A stretch of DNA of 64,000 bases from Streptomyces sp. SN-593 (GTDB lineage: Bacteria > Actinomycetota > Actinomycetes > Streptomycetales > Streptomycetaceae), in the NCBI RefSeq assembly GCF_016756395.1, contig NZ_AP018365.1, positions 5,769,001 to 5,833,000 of the forward strand, in the 5' to 3' direction. Positions 1 to 10,079 of the stretch are shown piece by piece; the first letter of the stretch is position 1, and every line of letters starts with the position of its first letter. Below the pieces are notes generated by a model. The model worked only from the letters and a program-made list of their open reading frames with translations, made no database searches and was not told where the DNA came from. The position numbers were made by a program, and so were the translations under genes.

Positions 1-771
1 CTCGGGCTTGACCAGCGTCGGCTTGCCGTCCTTCAGCGCGAAGGAGTGGTTCATCGACGGCATCGTCTTCAGCGCCTGCACCATGGCGTAGCCGATGAGG
101 TGGGTGAAGGAGACCTTCCCGCCCCGGGCCCGCTTGAGGTGGTTGTTGATCACGATGCGGTTGTCGAAGAGCAGCTTCACCGGGATCGCCCGCACCGAGG
201 TGGCGGTGGGCAGCTCCAGGGAGGCGTTCATGTTCTTCGCCACGGCGGCGGCCGGGCCGCGCAGCGGCACGTACTCCGTCTCGGCCGGCGCGGCCGCGGC
301 AGCGGCGGGCTTGGCGGCCGGGGCGGCGGCGGGCTTGGCCGCGGGCGCGGGAGCCTGCGCGGCCGGCTTCGCGGCCGGGGCGGGAGCCTGGGCGGCCGGT
401 GCCGGAGCGGCCGCCGGAGCCGGCTGGGCCGGGGCGGCGGGCGCGGCCGGAGCCGGCGCGGGAGCCGCGGCGGCCTGCGGGCCGGCGGGGGCGGAGGGCG
501 GGGTGGAGCCGGGCACGCCCGCGCTGGCGCGGGCGGCGGCGCCCGAGGCACCGCCCTGCCCCGCGGGGGCGGCCGGAGCGGCGGAGCCGTCCGGCTTGTA
601 GTCGGCGAAGAAGTCCCACCAGGCTCGGTCTACCGAGTTCGGGTCCTGGAGGTACTGCTGGTAGATCTCGTCCACGAGCCACTCGTTCGGGCCGAAGCCC
701 GCTGCGGGGCCCTCGCCCTGCGCTTGGTGGTCGGTGGAGACACTGGAGCTATTGGGGGACTGTGGCGACAC
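1..771 (-). CDS. kgd: 2-oxoglutarate dehydrogenase/decarboxylase, N-terminal part (runs off window)
   Basis: The first 257 codons of the large actinobacterial 2-oxoglutarate decarboxylase/dehydrogenase are present; the rest lies beyond position 1. In this family a thiamine-diphosphate E1 module is fused to a succinyltransferase (E2-type) catalytic domain, and the enzyme acts in the TCA cycle. Near the N-terminus the E1 signature GPNEWLVDEIYQQYLQD is visible. An Ala/Pro linker with repeated AAPAAKPA units follows, and from about residue 165 the E2-like domain begins (EYVPLRGPAAAVAKNM). GTG at 771 gives the expected MSPQSP beginning; an in-frame GTG at 798 would add nine residues. The adjacent two-component pair lies upstream on the same strand. 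Identity is secure; only the start is slightly uncertain. Confidence 0.93.
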   Translation of the reverse strand, partial: MSPQSPNSSSVSTDHQAQGEGPAAGFGPNEWLVDEIYQQYLQDPNSVDRAWWDFFADYKPDGSAAPAAPAGQGGASGAAARASAGVPGSTPPSAPAGPQAAAAPAPAPAAPAAPAQPAPAAAPAPAAQAPAPAAKPAAQAPAPAAKPAAAPAAKPAAAAAAPAETEYVPLRGPAAAVAKNMNASLELPTATSVRAIPVKLLFDNRIVINNHLKRARGGKVSFTHLIGYAMVQALKTMPSMNHSFALKDGKPTLVKPE

Positions 772-996
772 GGCGGCAACCGCCCTCTTCCGCTTCACAA
801 GGTGGTGGACAGCGGGAATAAAGGCTACGCCTACATGAGGGCTTCACGCAGTTTAGGGGGGCAGTCGTCGCGCAAGTCACACCCGAGGAGTGGTTTCGCG
901 ACGGATCGTGGCGGGAAAGTGGTCCCTCTTGTGGGTCGGCCGGACCGGTGGCCCACGCCGTACGCCCGGACGGCGCTCGCGCCGGACGCCCCGGCG

Positions 997-2196
997 TCAA
1001 CGCGGCTGCCCGGGCCTCCCCGGGAGGGTGACGTGGATGCGGCAGCCGCGTGGGGATTCGGCCACCTCGATCCGCCCGCCGTGCAGATCCACCGCCCAGC
1101 GCGCGATCGCCAGGCCCAGACCGGTGCCGCCGTCCGTGCCCGGATGCGAGCCGCGGTGGAAGCGGTCGAAGACCCGGACCCGGTCCGCCTCGGGGATGCC
1201 CGGGCCCTCGTCGCGCACCTCCAGGTCCAGGCTGCCGGGCGCCGGGCCGCCGCGGGCGCGCACCGTCACCCGGCCGCCTGGCGGGCTGTGCTTCATCGCG
1301 TTGTCCACCAGGTTCGCCACCACCTGGTGCAGCCGCTCCCCGTCGGCGTAGGCCACCAGCTCCGGCGGCGACACGTCCAGGTGCAGCGGCACGTCCGCTC
1401 GGGCCCGGGTGTGGGTGCCGCCGGAGCCGCCGCGGTCCGCGCCCAGGCTGGCGGTCTTCAGCACCGCCGACAGGTACGGCCAGACCTCGAACCGCTTGGC
1501 GTCCAGCCGGACCGCCCCGCTGTCCAGCCGGGACAGGTCGAGTAGCTGGGTGACCAGCTTGCCCAGCCGCTCGGTCTGCTGGAGGGCCAGCCGCATCGTC
1601 TCCGGGTCGGCGGCCGAGACGCCGTCCACCACGTTCTCCAGCACCGCGCGCAGCGCCGCGATCGGCGTGCGCAGCTCGTGTGAGACATTCGCCACGAGTT
1701 CCTTGCGGTGCCGGTCCACGGCGGCCAGGTCGGCCGCCATCCGGTTGAACGTCTCGGCCAGCTCGCCCACCTCGTCGCGGCGCATCCTCGCCACCCGGCG
1801 GGTGTAGTCGCCGCCGGCCATCGCCCGCGCCACCGCGGTCATCTCGCGCAGCGGCGCGGTCAGGTTGGTGGCGACGATCTGCGTGATCAGGAGCGAGGCG
1901 ATGATCGAGAAGATCGTGATCACCCGCAGCTCGGTCCTGGAGTGGATGGCCAGCGTCACCAGCAGCGTGGTGATCATCACGGAGGCGATCACCAGCGCCT
2001 GCAGCGCCGCCTTGATCGAGCGGGTCGGGTCCCAGGGGCGCAGCGCCTCCCACAGCCTGCGCAGCCAGCCGCGCACCACGACCCGGAAGGGCCGCCGGCC
2101 GTCGCGCGGCGCCCGGCGGCGGGTCCACCACGACGCGCCCAGGGCCCGCGCCGGGTCCCGGGTGCGCGCGGGGTCCCGGATGGGCCCCGAGGTCAT
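997..2196 (-). CDS. Two-component sensor histidine kinase
   Basis: A 399-residue membrane histidine kinase. A basic cytoplasmic N-terminus of about 60 residues precedes two transmembrane helices (about 63-85 and 90-112) with almost no external loop, so the stimulus is probably sensed in or at the membrane. A HAMP domain (about 110-163), a HisKA helix with phospho-acceptor H173 in NVSHELRTP, the N box (about 292-304), DEGPGI (329-334) and GGTGLGL (356-362) follow. All kinase motifs look intact. The start ATG at 2196 overlaps the stop of the response regulator gene (ATGA), so the two are translationally coupled. The signal is unknown; position beside kgd is a known Streptomyces arrangement. Confidence 0.92.
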   Translation of the reverse strand: MTSGPIRDPARTRDPARALGASWWTRRRAPRDGRRPFRVVVRGWLRRLWEALRPWDPTRSIKAALQALVIASVMITTLLVTLAIHSRTELRVITIFSIIASLLITQIVATNLTAPLREMTAVARAMAGGDYTRRVARMRRDEVGELAETFNRMAADLAAVDRHRKELVANVSHELRTPIAALRAVLENVVDGVSAADPETMRLALQQTERLGKLVTQLLDLSRLDSGAVRLDAKRFEVWPYLSAVLKTASLGADRGGSGGTHTRARADVPLHLDVSPPELVAYADGERLHQVVANLVDNAMKHSPPGGRVTVRARGGPAPGSLDLEVRDEGPGIPEADRVRVFDRFHRGSHPGTDGGTGLGLAIARWAVDLHGGRIEVAESPRGCRIHVTLPGRPGQPR

Positions 2197-2906
2197 GACG
2201 TCGGGTTCTCCAGGGCGTACCCGACACCGTGCACGGTGCGGATCCGCTCCGCGCCGATCTTCCGGCGCAGCGCCTTGACGTGGCTGTCCACGGTGCGGGT
2301 GCCGGACGCGTCGGTCCAGTCCCACACCTCGGCGAGCAGTTGCTCGCGGGAGAGCACCGCCCGCGGCTGGTGGGCCAGGCACACCAGCAGCTCGAACTCG
2401 GTCGGCGTCAGGTGCACGTCGGCGCCGCCGACCCGCACCCGGCGCTGGGTGTGGTCGATCTCCAGGTCGCCCAGGTGGATGCTGGCGCCGCGGACGGTGG
2501 AGGCGGCGTCGGCGGCCCGCTCCACCCGGCGCAGCAGGACGTGCACCCGCGCGGCCAGCTCGCGCATCGAGAACGGCTTGGTCATGTAGTCGTCGGCGCC
2601 GACGCCGAGCCCGACCAGCATGTCCGTCTCGTCGTCGCGCGCGGTGAGCATCAGCACCGGCACCGGCCGGTCGGCCTGCACCCGGCGGCAGACCTCCAGC
2701 CCGTCGTACCCCGGCAGCATCACGTCCAGTACCAGCAGGTCCGGCTGCCAGCTGTGGGCCGCGTCCACCGCGGAGGGCCCGTCGCCCGCCGTGCGCACCT
2801 GGAACCCCTCCGCCTGGAGGCGGGCCGCGATCGCCTGAACTATCGTCTGGTCGTCCTCGACCACCAGGACCCGGCGCTGCGCGCCCGTTGTCTGTGCGCT
2901 GTCCAC
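2193..2906 (-). CDS. OmpR/PhoB-family response regulator
   Basis: A 237-residue cytoplasmic DNA-binding response regulator, partner of the overlapping kinase gene. The receiver domain (about 12-125) has the acidic pocket VVEDD (16-20) and phospho-acceptor D61 in LLVLDVMLPG; the conserved Lys is in TKPFSMREL. The C-terminal winged helix (about 140-232) has the OmpR-type signature TPTEFELLVCLA and ends in GVGYALE. Transcription probably starts upstream of 2906, because the kinase start overlaps this gene's stop by four bases. The regulon is not deducible from sequence. Confidence 0.94.
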   Translation of the reverse strand: MDSAQTTGAQRRVLVVEDDQTIVQAIAARLQAEGFQVRTAGDGPSAVDAAHSWQPDLLVLDVMLPGYDGLEVCRRVQADRPVPVLMLTARDDETDMLVGLGVGADDYMTKPFSMRELAARVHVLLRRVERAADAASTVRGASIHLGDLEIDHTQRRVRVGGADVHLTPTEFELLVCLAHQPRAVLSREQLLAEVWDWTDASGTRTVDSHVKALRRKIGAERIRTVHGVGYALENPTS

Positions 2907-2980
2907 TTCCGCTTCCGCCCCACAAGCTCGTCTGTTACCGGCAGCGTACGGGGCGGGCCACTGCCCTGACTATGACGCCT

Positions 2981-3691
2981 TCACGCCTTGACGGCTATGT
3001 GCACCACATCGGGCACGCCACGCGAGACCGGAACCTCCAGGGTGCGCACCCCGGAGTACCCCGCTCCCCGGAGAGCGGCCTCGAAGGCGGCCGAGGGCTG
3101 AGCCGACCACACGGCCAGGACACCGCCGGGACGGAGCAGCTCCCGGCAGTCGTCGAGCCCGCTGGGACTGTAGAGACTGCCGTTGTTGTCGGTGACTGTC
3201 CAGTCCGGGCCGTTGTCGATGTCCAGGCAGAGCGCGTCGTAGCCGCCGGCCGGCGGCCCCGCGGCGGGCCGCGGCGCGGGGGGCGTGCGCAGGTAGGCCA
3301 GCAGGTCGGCGTGGATCAGCCGCACCCGCGGGTCGTCCAGGGCGCCGGCGGTGTGGGCCGCGAAGTGGCCCGCCCGGTGCCAGTCGATCACGGCCCGCTC
3401 GCGCTCCACCACGTCGATGCGCGCCCAGCGCGGCCGGGACGCTGCCCGGGCCAGCGAGAACCCCACGCCGAGCCCGCCGATCAGCACGCTCGCGCCGTCC
3501 CGGCCGGCCGGCAGCGCGTCCAGCGCCGCGTCGACGAGCAGCCGTTCCGAGCGGCCGTCGGAGGTGTCCATCAGGAAGGTGCCGTTGGCGATGATCTCCA
3601 GGTGCGGGCCGCGCCGCCGCAGCACCGCCTCGCCGTACGGGCCCTCGCGCCGGTCCAGCACGACCGCTTCATCCGTGTTCGCTGCCGCCAT
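2981..3691 (-). CDS. Spermidine-synthase-like (aminopropyltransferase fold) protein
   Basis: A 236-residue Rossmann-fold protein of the spermine/spermidine synthase superfamily. The glycine-rich nucleotide-binding loop is VLIGGLGVGFSLA, followed by an acidic strand end (RIDVVERERAVIDWH) and the active-site-like segment YDALCLDIDNGPDW. True spermidine synthases bind decarboxylated SAM and putrescine; many actinobacterial homologues of this size are unassigned methyltransferase-like proteins, so the substrate is left open. I chose the internal ATG at 3691 (MAAANTDEAVV) over an upstream in-frame start at 3730, because similarity-like sequence begins only there. It is divergent from the methyltransferase gene at 3838. 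Confidence 0.8.
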   Translation of the reverse strand: MAAANTDEAVVLDRREGPYGEAVLRRRGPHLEIIANGTFLMDTSDGRSERLLVDAALDALPAGRDGASVLIGGLGVGFSLARAASRPRWARIDVVERERAVIDWHRAGHFAAHTAGALDDPRVRLIHADLLAYLRTPPAPRPAAGPPAGGYDALCLDIDNGPDWTVTDNNGSLYSPSGLDDCRELLRPGGVLAVWSAQPSAAFEAALRGAGYSGVRTLEVPVSRGVPDVVHIAVKA

Positions 3692-3825
3692 GACCCCATT
3701 TTGACGGACCGCGGGGAAAGCCATGGCCACCCGTCGGCCGCCGGGTCACCGGGCGTTCAACCGCCGTACCGGAGGACTTCCGTTGAACTGTGCTCGCAGA
3801 TGGTCCGGGCGCCGGGGCCGCGGCG

Positions 3826-3831
3826 TAGGTT
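3826..3831 (+). promoter_or_regulatory. Candidate -10 element for a leaderless transcript
   Basis: TAGGTT lies six bases before the ATG at 3838, the spacing at which transcription would start at or next to the start codon. No ribosome-binding site is visible between them. The -35 region is not recognisable. Confidence 0.45.
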
Positions 3832-3837
3832 CCGCCC

Positions 3838-4782
3838 ATGTCGCCCATACTGAACAACCCCGTGGCCAAGCGGCTCCTGCGTCCCGCCGCCTCCCTCGTC
3901 GACCAGCGCGTCCAGCGCCCGGTCTCGCGGCTGCGCAAGGAACTGGACAGCCTGCGGCGGGAGGTGAAGGACCTGGACCGGCTGCGCCGGCAGGTCGAGG
4001 AGCTGCGCGGCCAGGAGTACGCCGTCGGGCTGCTCTTCGACCGGACCGGCCGCAGCGGGCCCCGGCTGCCCACCGCGGCGCAGATCGACCGGCTGGTGGC
4101 GGAGGTGGCGCAGGTCAGCGGGGTGGACCCGAAGCTCGCCCGGCGCAACGTCACGATCGCCTTCCGCAACGTGATCGCGCTGGAGGCGCTGGCGGTGGGC
4201 CGGCTGGCCGGCTCGACCCAGAACGTCTGCGGCAAGCTCGCCACGGTCCCGCTGCTCGACCCGCCTGGCGCCCAGGTGCTGGAGATCGGCACGCTGTACG
4301 GGCTCTTCTCGGCCACGCTGCTGCGGATGCTGCACCGGGCGGGGATCGAGCCGGAGCTGACGATCGTGGACCCACTGGTCGGCACCCAGTTGCAGCCGGG
4401 CGGCCTGGAGGGGCTCGACCCCACCGGCACCCCGGTCCGGCTGGACGTGGTGCGGGCGAACCTCGCGCTGGGCGGGAAGGCGGGGGAGCGGGCCCGGGTG
4501 CAGGTCGGCTTCTCCGGCGACCCCGAGGTGCGGGCGGCGGTCTCCGACCGGGAGTACGGCGTGATCGTGATCGACGGGGACCACTCCGCGCAGGGGGTCA
4601 CCGAGGACCTGGAGTGGGCCGAGGAGATCGCGGCGCCCGGGGCGATCGTGGTGCTGGACGACTACGGCGACAACAAGTGGGCGGGCGTCCAGCAGGGCGC
4701 GGACGCCTACCTCGCCGGGTCCACCCGCTTCGAGCTGGTCGGACGGGTGTCGACCTCGGCCTTCCTGCGGGCCCGCGCCTGA
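3838..4782 (+). CDS. Class I SAM-dependent methyltransferase with N-terminal coiled coil
   Basis: A 314-residue protein. Residues about 25-60 are charged with a heptad pattern (LRKELDSLRREVKDLDRLRR), predicting a coiled coil that may mediate dimerisation. The catalytic part (about 130-310) has motif I VLEIGTLYGLFSATLL, the acidic strand LTIVDPLVG and the conserved IVIDGDHS and LDDYGDNKW stretches typical of the Methyltransf_24 group, often associated with sugar or glycan methylation. The substrate cannot be assigned. The start has no Shine-Dalgarno sequence but a -10-like TAGGTT six bases upstream, suggesting a leaderless mRNA. Confidence 0.82.
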   Translation: MSPILNNPVAKRLLRPAASLVDQRVQRPVSRLRKELDSLRREVKDLDRLRRQVEELRGQEYAVGLLFDRTGRSGPRLPTAAQIDRLVAEVAQVSGVDPKLARRNVTIAFRNVIALEALAVGRLAGSTQNVCGKLATVPLLDPPGAQVLEIGTLYGLFSATLLRMLHRAGIEPELTIVDPLVGTQLQPGGLEGLDPTGTPVRLDVVRANLALGGKAGERARVQVGFSGDPEVRAAVSDREYGVIVIDGDHSAQGVTEDLEWAEEIAAPGAIVVLDDYGDNKWAGVQQGADAYLAGSTRFELVGRVSTSAFLRARA

Positions 4783-4853
4783 CCCCCCGGGGCCCCGGTC
4801 CCTGATCGCTCAGGGCGAACGCGGACCGGGGAACACCGGCACGGCCCTTTGCA

Positions 4854-4872
4854 TTGAGTGAGGTGTACTCAA
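4854..4872 (+). promoter_or_regulatory. HAIR-type operator for HspR in front of lon
   Basis: TTGAGT, seven bases (GAGGTGT), then ACTCAA forms the inverted repeat expected for the HspR-associated inverted repeat (CTTGAGT-N7-ACTCAAG); only the outermost base of each arm deviates. It ends 22 bases before the lon ATG. HspR control of lon through such a site is established in Streptomyces, so heat-shock derepression is the likely regulation here. Confidence 0.85.
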
Positions 4873-4894
4873 CTTGCTTGCAAAGGGAGCGATC

Positions 4895-7312
<2,418 letters not shown>

Positions 7313-7326
7313 CAGCGCCGGAAGGA

Positions 7327-7360
7327 GGCGGCCCCGCGGGGAACTCCCCGCGGGGCCGCC
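7327..7360 (+). terminator. Strong bidirectional hairpin between lon and the lysozyme gene
   Basis: A perfect 15-bp stem (7327-7341 with 7346-7360) closes a four-base AACT loop 14 bases after the lon stop. There is no U-tract, as is usual for Streptomyces terminators. It probably also serves the convergent lysozyme gene. Confidence 0.8.
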
Positions 7361-7417
7361 TTCCCGTCGTGCTCGGCCGGCCGCCGGCCGGGGACGGGCC
7401 GTGACCGGTGGCGGCGC

Positions 7418-8308
7418 TCAGCCCAGGGCGAGGGCCTGAAGGCGGCTCAGGTCGCCGTTGAAGTAGTCCTGGTCGCCGGGGAAGGTGCCGGAGTCGGCGT
7501 GCTGCCAGAACGTGTAGTAGCCGTAGCCGGCCGGCAGGGTGCCGGCGCTGGTGGAGTACTTCGCGATCCAGAACGGGCTGGTGGTGGCGAAGCCGCTGTT
7601 GTTGCCGGTGCAGGTCGACCACCAGTCGTAGGTGGAGTAGATCACCGGGTAGACGCCCTCACGCGCGTGGTACTCGTTCGCGAAGGCGTGGATCCAGCTC
7701 ACCATGCTCGCCTGGCTGAGGCCGTAGCAGGTCGCGCCGTAGGGGTTGTACTCGATGTCCAGCGCGCCCGGCAGGGTCTTTCCGTCGGCCGACCAGCCGC
7801 CGCCGTGGGCGATGAAGTAGTCGGCCTGCGTCGCGCCGGCGGAGGTGTCCGGCGTGGCGAAGTGGTAGGACCCGCGGATCATCCCGACGTTGTACGAGCC
7901 GTTGTACTGCTGGGCGAAGTCGGGGTTGGTGTAGGTGGTGCTCTCGGTGGCCTTGACGTAGGCGAACCTGCCGCCGTTCGCCCACGTGGTGGCCCAGTTG
8001 ACGCTGCCCTGGTAGCCGGACACGTCCATGCCGAGGGTCTGGGTGGCCATCGGGGTGACGGCGCCGGAGCCGGCGGAGCCGCTCGTGTCCGAGCCCTCGT
8101 GGGCCGGGACGGTGGAGCCCATCCAGTCCAGTTCCGGGTGGGTCAGGTGGCCGGCGCCCGCCGCCGAACCCGTCGCGGCCGCCGCATGGGCCGCTCCGGG
8201 CGCGGTGAACGCCAGGGTGAGCAGGGAGACGATCAGGCCGACGAGAACCGCCAGCCGGGTTCTTGCCGAGCCGGTGCCGTGCACGACGGAGAGGACTCCG
8301 TGGGACAT
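7418..8308 (-). CDS. Secreted GH25 (Chalaropsis-type) lysozyme
   Basis: A 296-residue exported muramidase that cleaves peptidoglycan glycan strands. Residues 1-42 form a signal peptide (basic n-region, hydrophobic VLVGLIVSLLTLAF core, AHA cleavage site). A Gly/Ser/Ala-rich stretch to about residue 90 precedes the GH25 barrel, which starts with MDVSGYQG (D95) and has the catalytic pair D184/E186 in GALDIEYNP. The conserved FAYVKATES and FWQHADSGTFPG stretches are present. No wall-binding domain is seen. It is convergent with lon and divergent from the MarR gene; wall turnover or killing of competitors are both possible roles. Confidence 0.93.
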   Translation of the reverse strand: MSHGVLSVVHGTGSARTRLAVLVGLIVSLLTLAFTAPGAAHAAAATGSAAGAGHLTHPELDWMGSTVPAHEGSDTSGSAGSGAVTPMATQTLGMDVSGYQGSVNWATTWANGGRFAYVKATESTTYTNPDFAQQYNGSYNVGMIRGSYHFATPDTSAGATQADYFIAHGGGWSADGKTLPGALDIEYNPYGATCYGLSQASMVSWIHAFANEYHAREGVYPVIYSTYDWWSTCTGNNSGFATTSPFWIAKYSTSAGTLPAGYGYYTFWQHADSGTFPGDQDYFNGDLSRLQALALG

Positions 8309-8479
8309 GCGTGCCTCCAGGAGGGGCAGGTCGGGGGACTCGCGACGTCATGGTGTGGTCATGACAGAAGTGACGGTACGGTCGGCGCTACGCGCGTGGA
8401 AAGAGGGGCCGGGAACCGCCGTTGGTCTACGCCTGCGAAATACTTGACGTGCTGCGGAAACCACCGTGCGTGAAGAGAA

Positions 8480-8496
8480 CTTTCAGCCGTTGAAAG
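8480..8496. promoter_or_regulatory. Candidate operator of the MarR regulator
   Basis: CTTTCA, five bases, TGAAAG forms a short palindrome ending 10 bases before the MarR GTG, in a locally AT-richer intergenic segment. MarR proteins often autoregulate from such sites; assignment is inference from position and symmetry. Confidence 0.4.
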
Positions 8497-8506
8497 CGGG
8501 GCTCCA

Positions 8507-9001
8507 GTGACCCAAGCGAACCGCACCGCGCACGAAACGGGCGACACGGACGGAACGCAGCCGGCGCCCGGCGACGGCGTGGCGGGCACCCTGGAGCGCG
8601 AGTTGACCGTGCTCTTCCGCCGGGCCCGGGCCGCGTCCGGCGAACTGGCCCGCGAGGTGCACCCGGGTCTGGAGGCCGCCGCCTACGGCCTGCTGGTCCG
8701 GCTGCACGAGGCCGAACCCGAGCGGGCCACCGACCTGGCGGCGTACTTCGGCGTGGGCAAGGCCACCATGAGCCGCCAGCTACGGGCGATGGAGCAACTG
8801 GGGCTGGTCGCCCGCGACCCCGACCCCGCCGACGGCCGCGCCTACCTGATGCGGCTGACCGACGAGGGCCGGGAGCGCTTCGCCCGGGTGCGCCGCGCGC
8901 GCCGCGAGCGCTACCTGGGCCAGCTCGCCGCCTGGGACCCCCGGGACGTCGCCGAACTCGCCCGGCTGCTGCACCGCCTCAACGCCACCCAGTCCGGCTG
9001 A
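8507..9001 (+). CDS. MarR-family transcriptional regulator
   Basis: A 164-residue winged-helix regulator. Helices around residues 25-70 form the dimer interface; the recognition region is TDLAAYFGVGKATMSRQLRAM and the wing carries RDPDPADGRAYLMRLTDEG, the DxRxxxxxLT signature of MarR proteins. GTG 8507 is used; a palindrome just upstream could be its own operator. The divergent neighbour is the secreted lysozyme, a possible target, though nothing in the sequence proves it. The ligand is unknown. Confidence 0.88.
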   Translation: MTQANRTAHETGDTDGTQPAPGDGVAGTLERELTVLFRRARAASGELAREVHPGLEAAAYGLLVRLHEAEPERATDLAAYFGVGKATMSRQLRAMEQLGLVARDPDPADGRAYLMRLTDEGRERFARVRRARRERYLGQLAAWDPRDVAELARLLHRLNATQSG

Positions 9002-9041
9002 GGGCCGTCCCGCGATCCCGACGGATCGTGCCGGCCCTCAG
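8998..9041. terminator. Nested hairpin between convergent MarR and phosphatase genes
   Basis: An outer 10-bp stem (CTGAGGGCCG with CGGCCCTCAG) encloses an inner CGATCC/GGATCG stem. It overlaps the stop codons of both convergent genes and probably terminates both. Confidence 0.6.
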
Positions 9042-9793
9042 AGCTCCACCAGGACGGCCGTCGCGTCGTCGTGCTGCTTGCCGGGCGGCGGCTGCTCCGC
9101 CTCCAGCGCGCGGACCCGGGCGAACAGCCGCTCCGGGCCCGCCTTGCGCAGCAGCGCGAAGGTGCCGGCCCAGTCGTCCACCCGGTAGTGCTCCACCGCG
9201 CGTGCCGCGCCGTCGGTGAGCACGGCCAGCGCGGTGACGTCCGCGCGCGGCAGCCGGCCGGTCACCGCGCGGCCCGCCACCGACGGGTCGGCCGCCGCCG
9301 TGAAGAAACCGCCCTCCTGGTTCCGCAGCGGCGCCAGCCGCAGCCCCTGCGCGCGCAGCCGGTCGATCCGGTCGTCCAGGACCGCCGTCACCACCCCTGC
9401 GGTGTCCTCCACCAGCAGCGCCGAGTCGGACAGCACCAGGTACTCCACATCCGCCGCGTTCCAGCGGGCGAGGACCACCGTGGCCTGCGGAGTCAGTTGG
9501 TGAGAAAGATCACAGGTGTCCCGGTGCGCGTGCGCGGTCCGCGCGATCGCCTCCGCCAGGCAGTCCGCCGGCGCCACGTCACGCCGGGCGGTGAGCAGTT
9601 CGAGCAGCGCCCCGCCCAGCCGCGCGGTGAACCAGGGCACCGAGTGCACGCAGCCGCCGTTGTCCGGCGGGGGCGTCACCCCGTCCAGGACCACCACCGC
9701 CCCGCCGGCGCCGGACGCCGGGAGCGCCACCGCCGCGAAGTCCTCGTTGGGCACGCCCGCCGTTCCGGGCTCGGTCGCCGTCTCGATCCGCAT
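9038..9793 (-). CDS. PP2C-like protein phosphatase
   Basis: A 251-residue cytoplasmic protein with the pattern of a metal-dependent PP2C (PPM) phosphatase: an early acidic motif NEDFAA (16-21), VVVLDGV (33-39), LSDSALLVED, VLTDGAAR and a terminal HDDATAVLV motif. The divergent sequence around the first metal site is common in small actinobacterial PP2C relatives, so activity is likely but not certain. ATG 9793 is the start beginning MRIETATEPG. It is divergent from the conservon; a link to serine/threonine kinase signalling is inference. Confidence 0.78.
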   Translation of the reverse strand: MRIETATEPGTAGVPNEDFAAVALPASGAGGAVVVLDGVTPPPDNGGCVHSVPWFTARLGGALLELLTARRDVAPADCLAEAIARTAHAHRDTCDLSHQLTPQATVVLARWNAADVEYLVLSDSALLVEDTAGVVTAVLDDRIDRLRAQGLRLAPLRNQEGGFFTAAADPSVAGRAVTGRLPRADVTALAVLTDGAARAVEHYRVDDWAGTFALLRKAGPERLFARVRALEAEQPPPGKQHDDATAVLVEL

Positions 9794-10079
9794 GGGTCCA
9801 GTCTCGCAGCCGGTTGGTCCGTACCGCGGCAGCGCCCTGCTGTGCGCGGGCATCCTGCCAAAGCGGAACGACCTGTGCCAGCGGCTGACGGAAGGCCGCC
9901 GCACGCTCCCACCCGTGCCGGACTTGTCGGTCAACTCACCTGTGCGATTCACTCGTTCGGGTGTCCGAGGGGGGGACGCCTGGCTCCCCTCCCCGCTGGC
10001 CTGCGAGGGTCTGAGGAATTCTGCACGTATCCCGGGGCGGACCCCTGGGCCCCGCAACTCGTGATTGCGAGCACCGACA

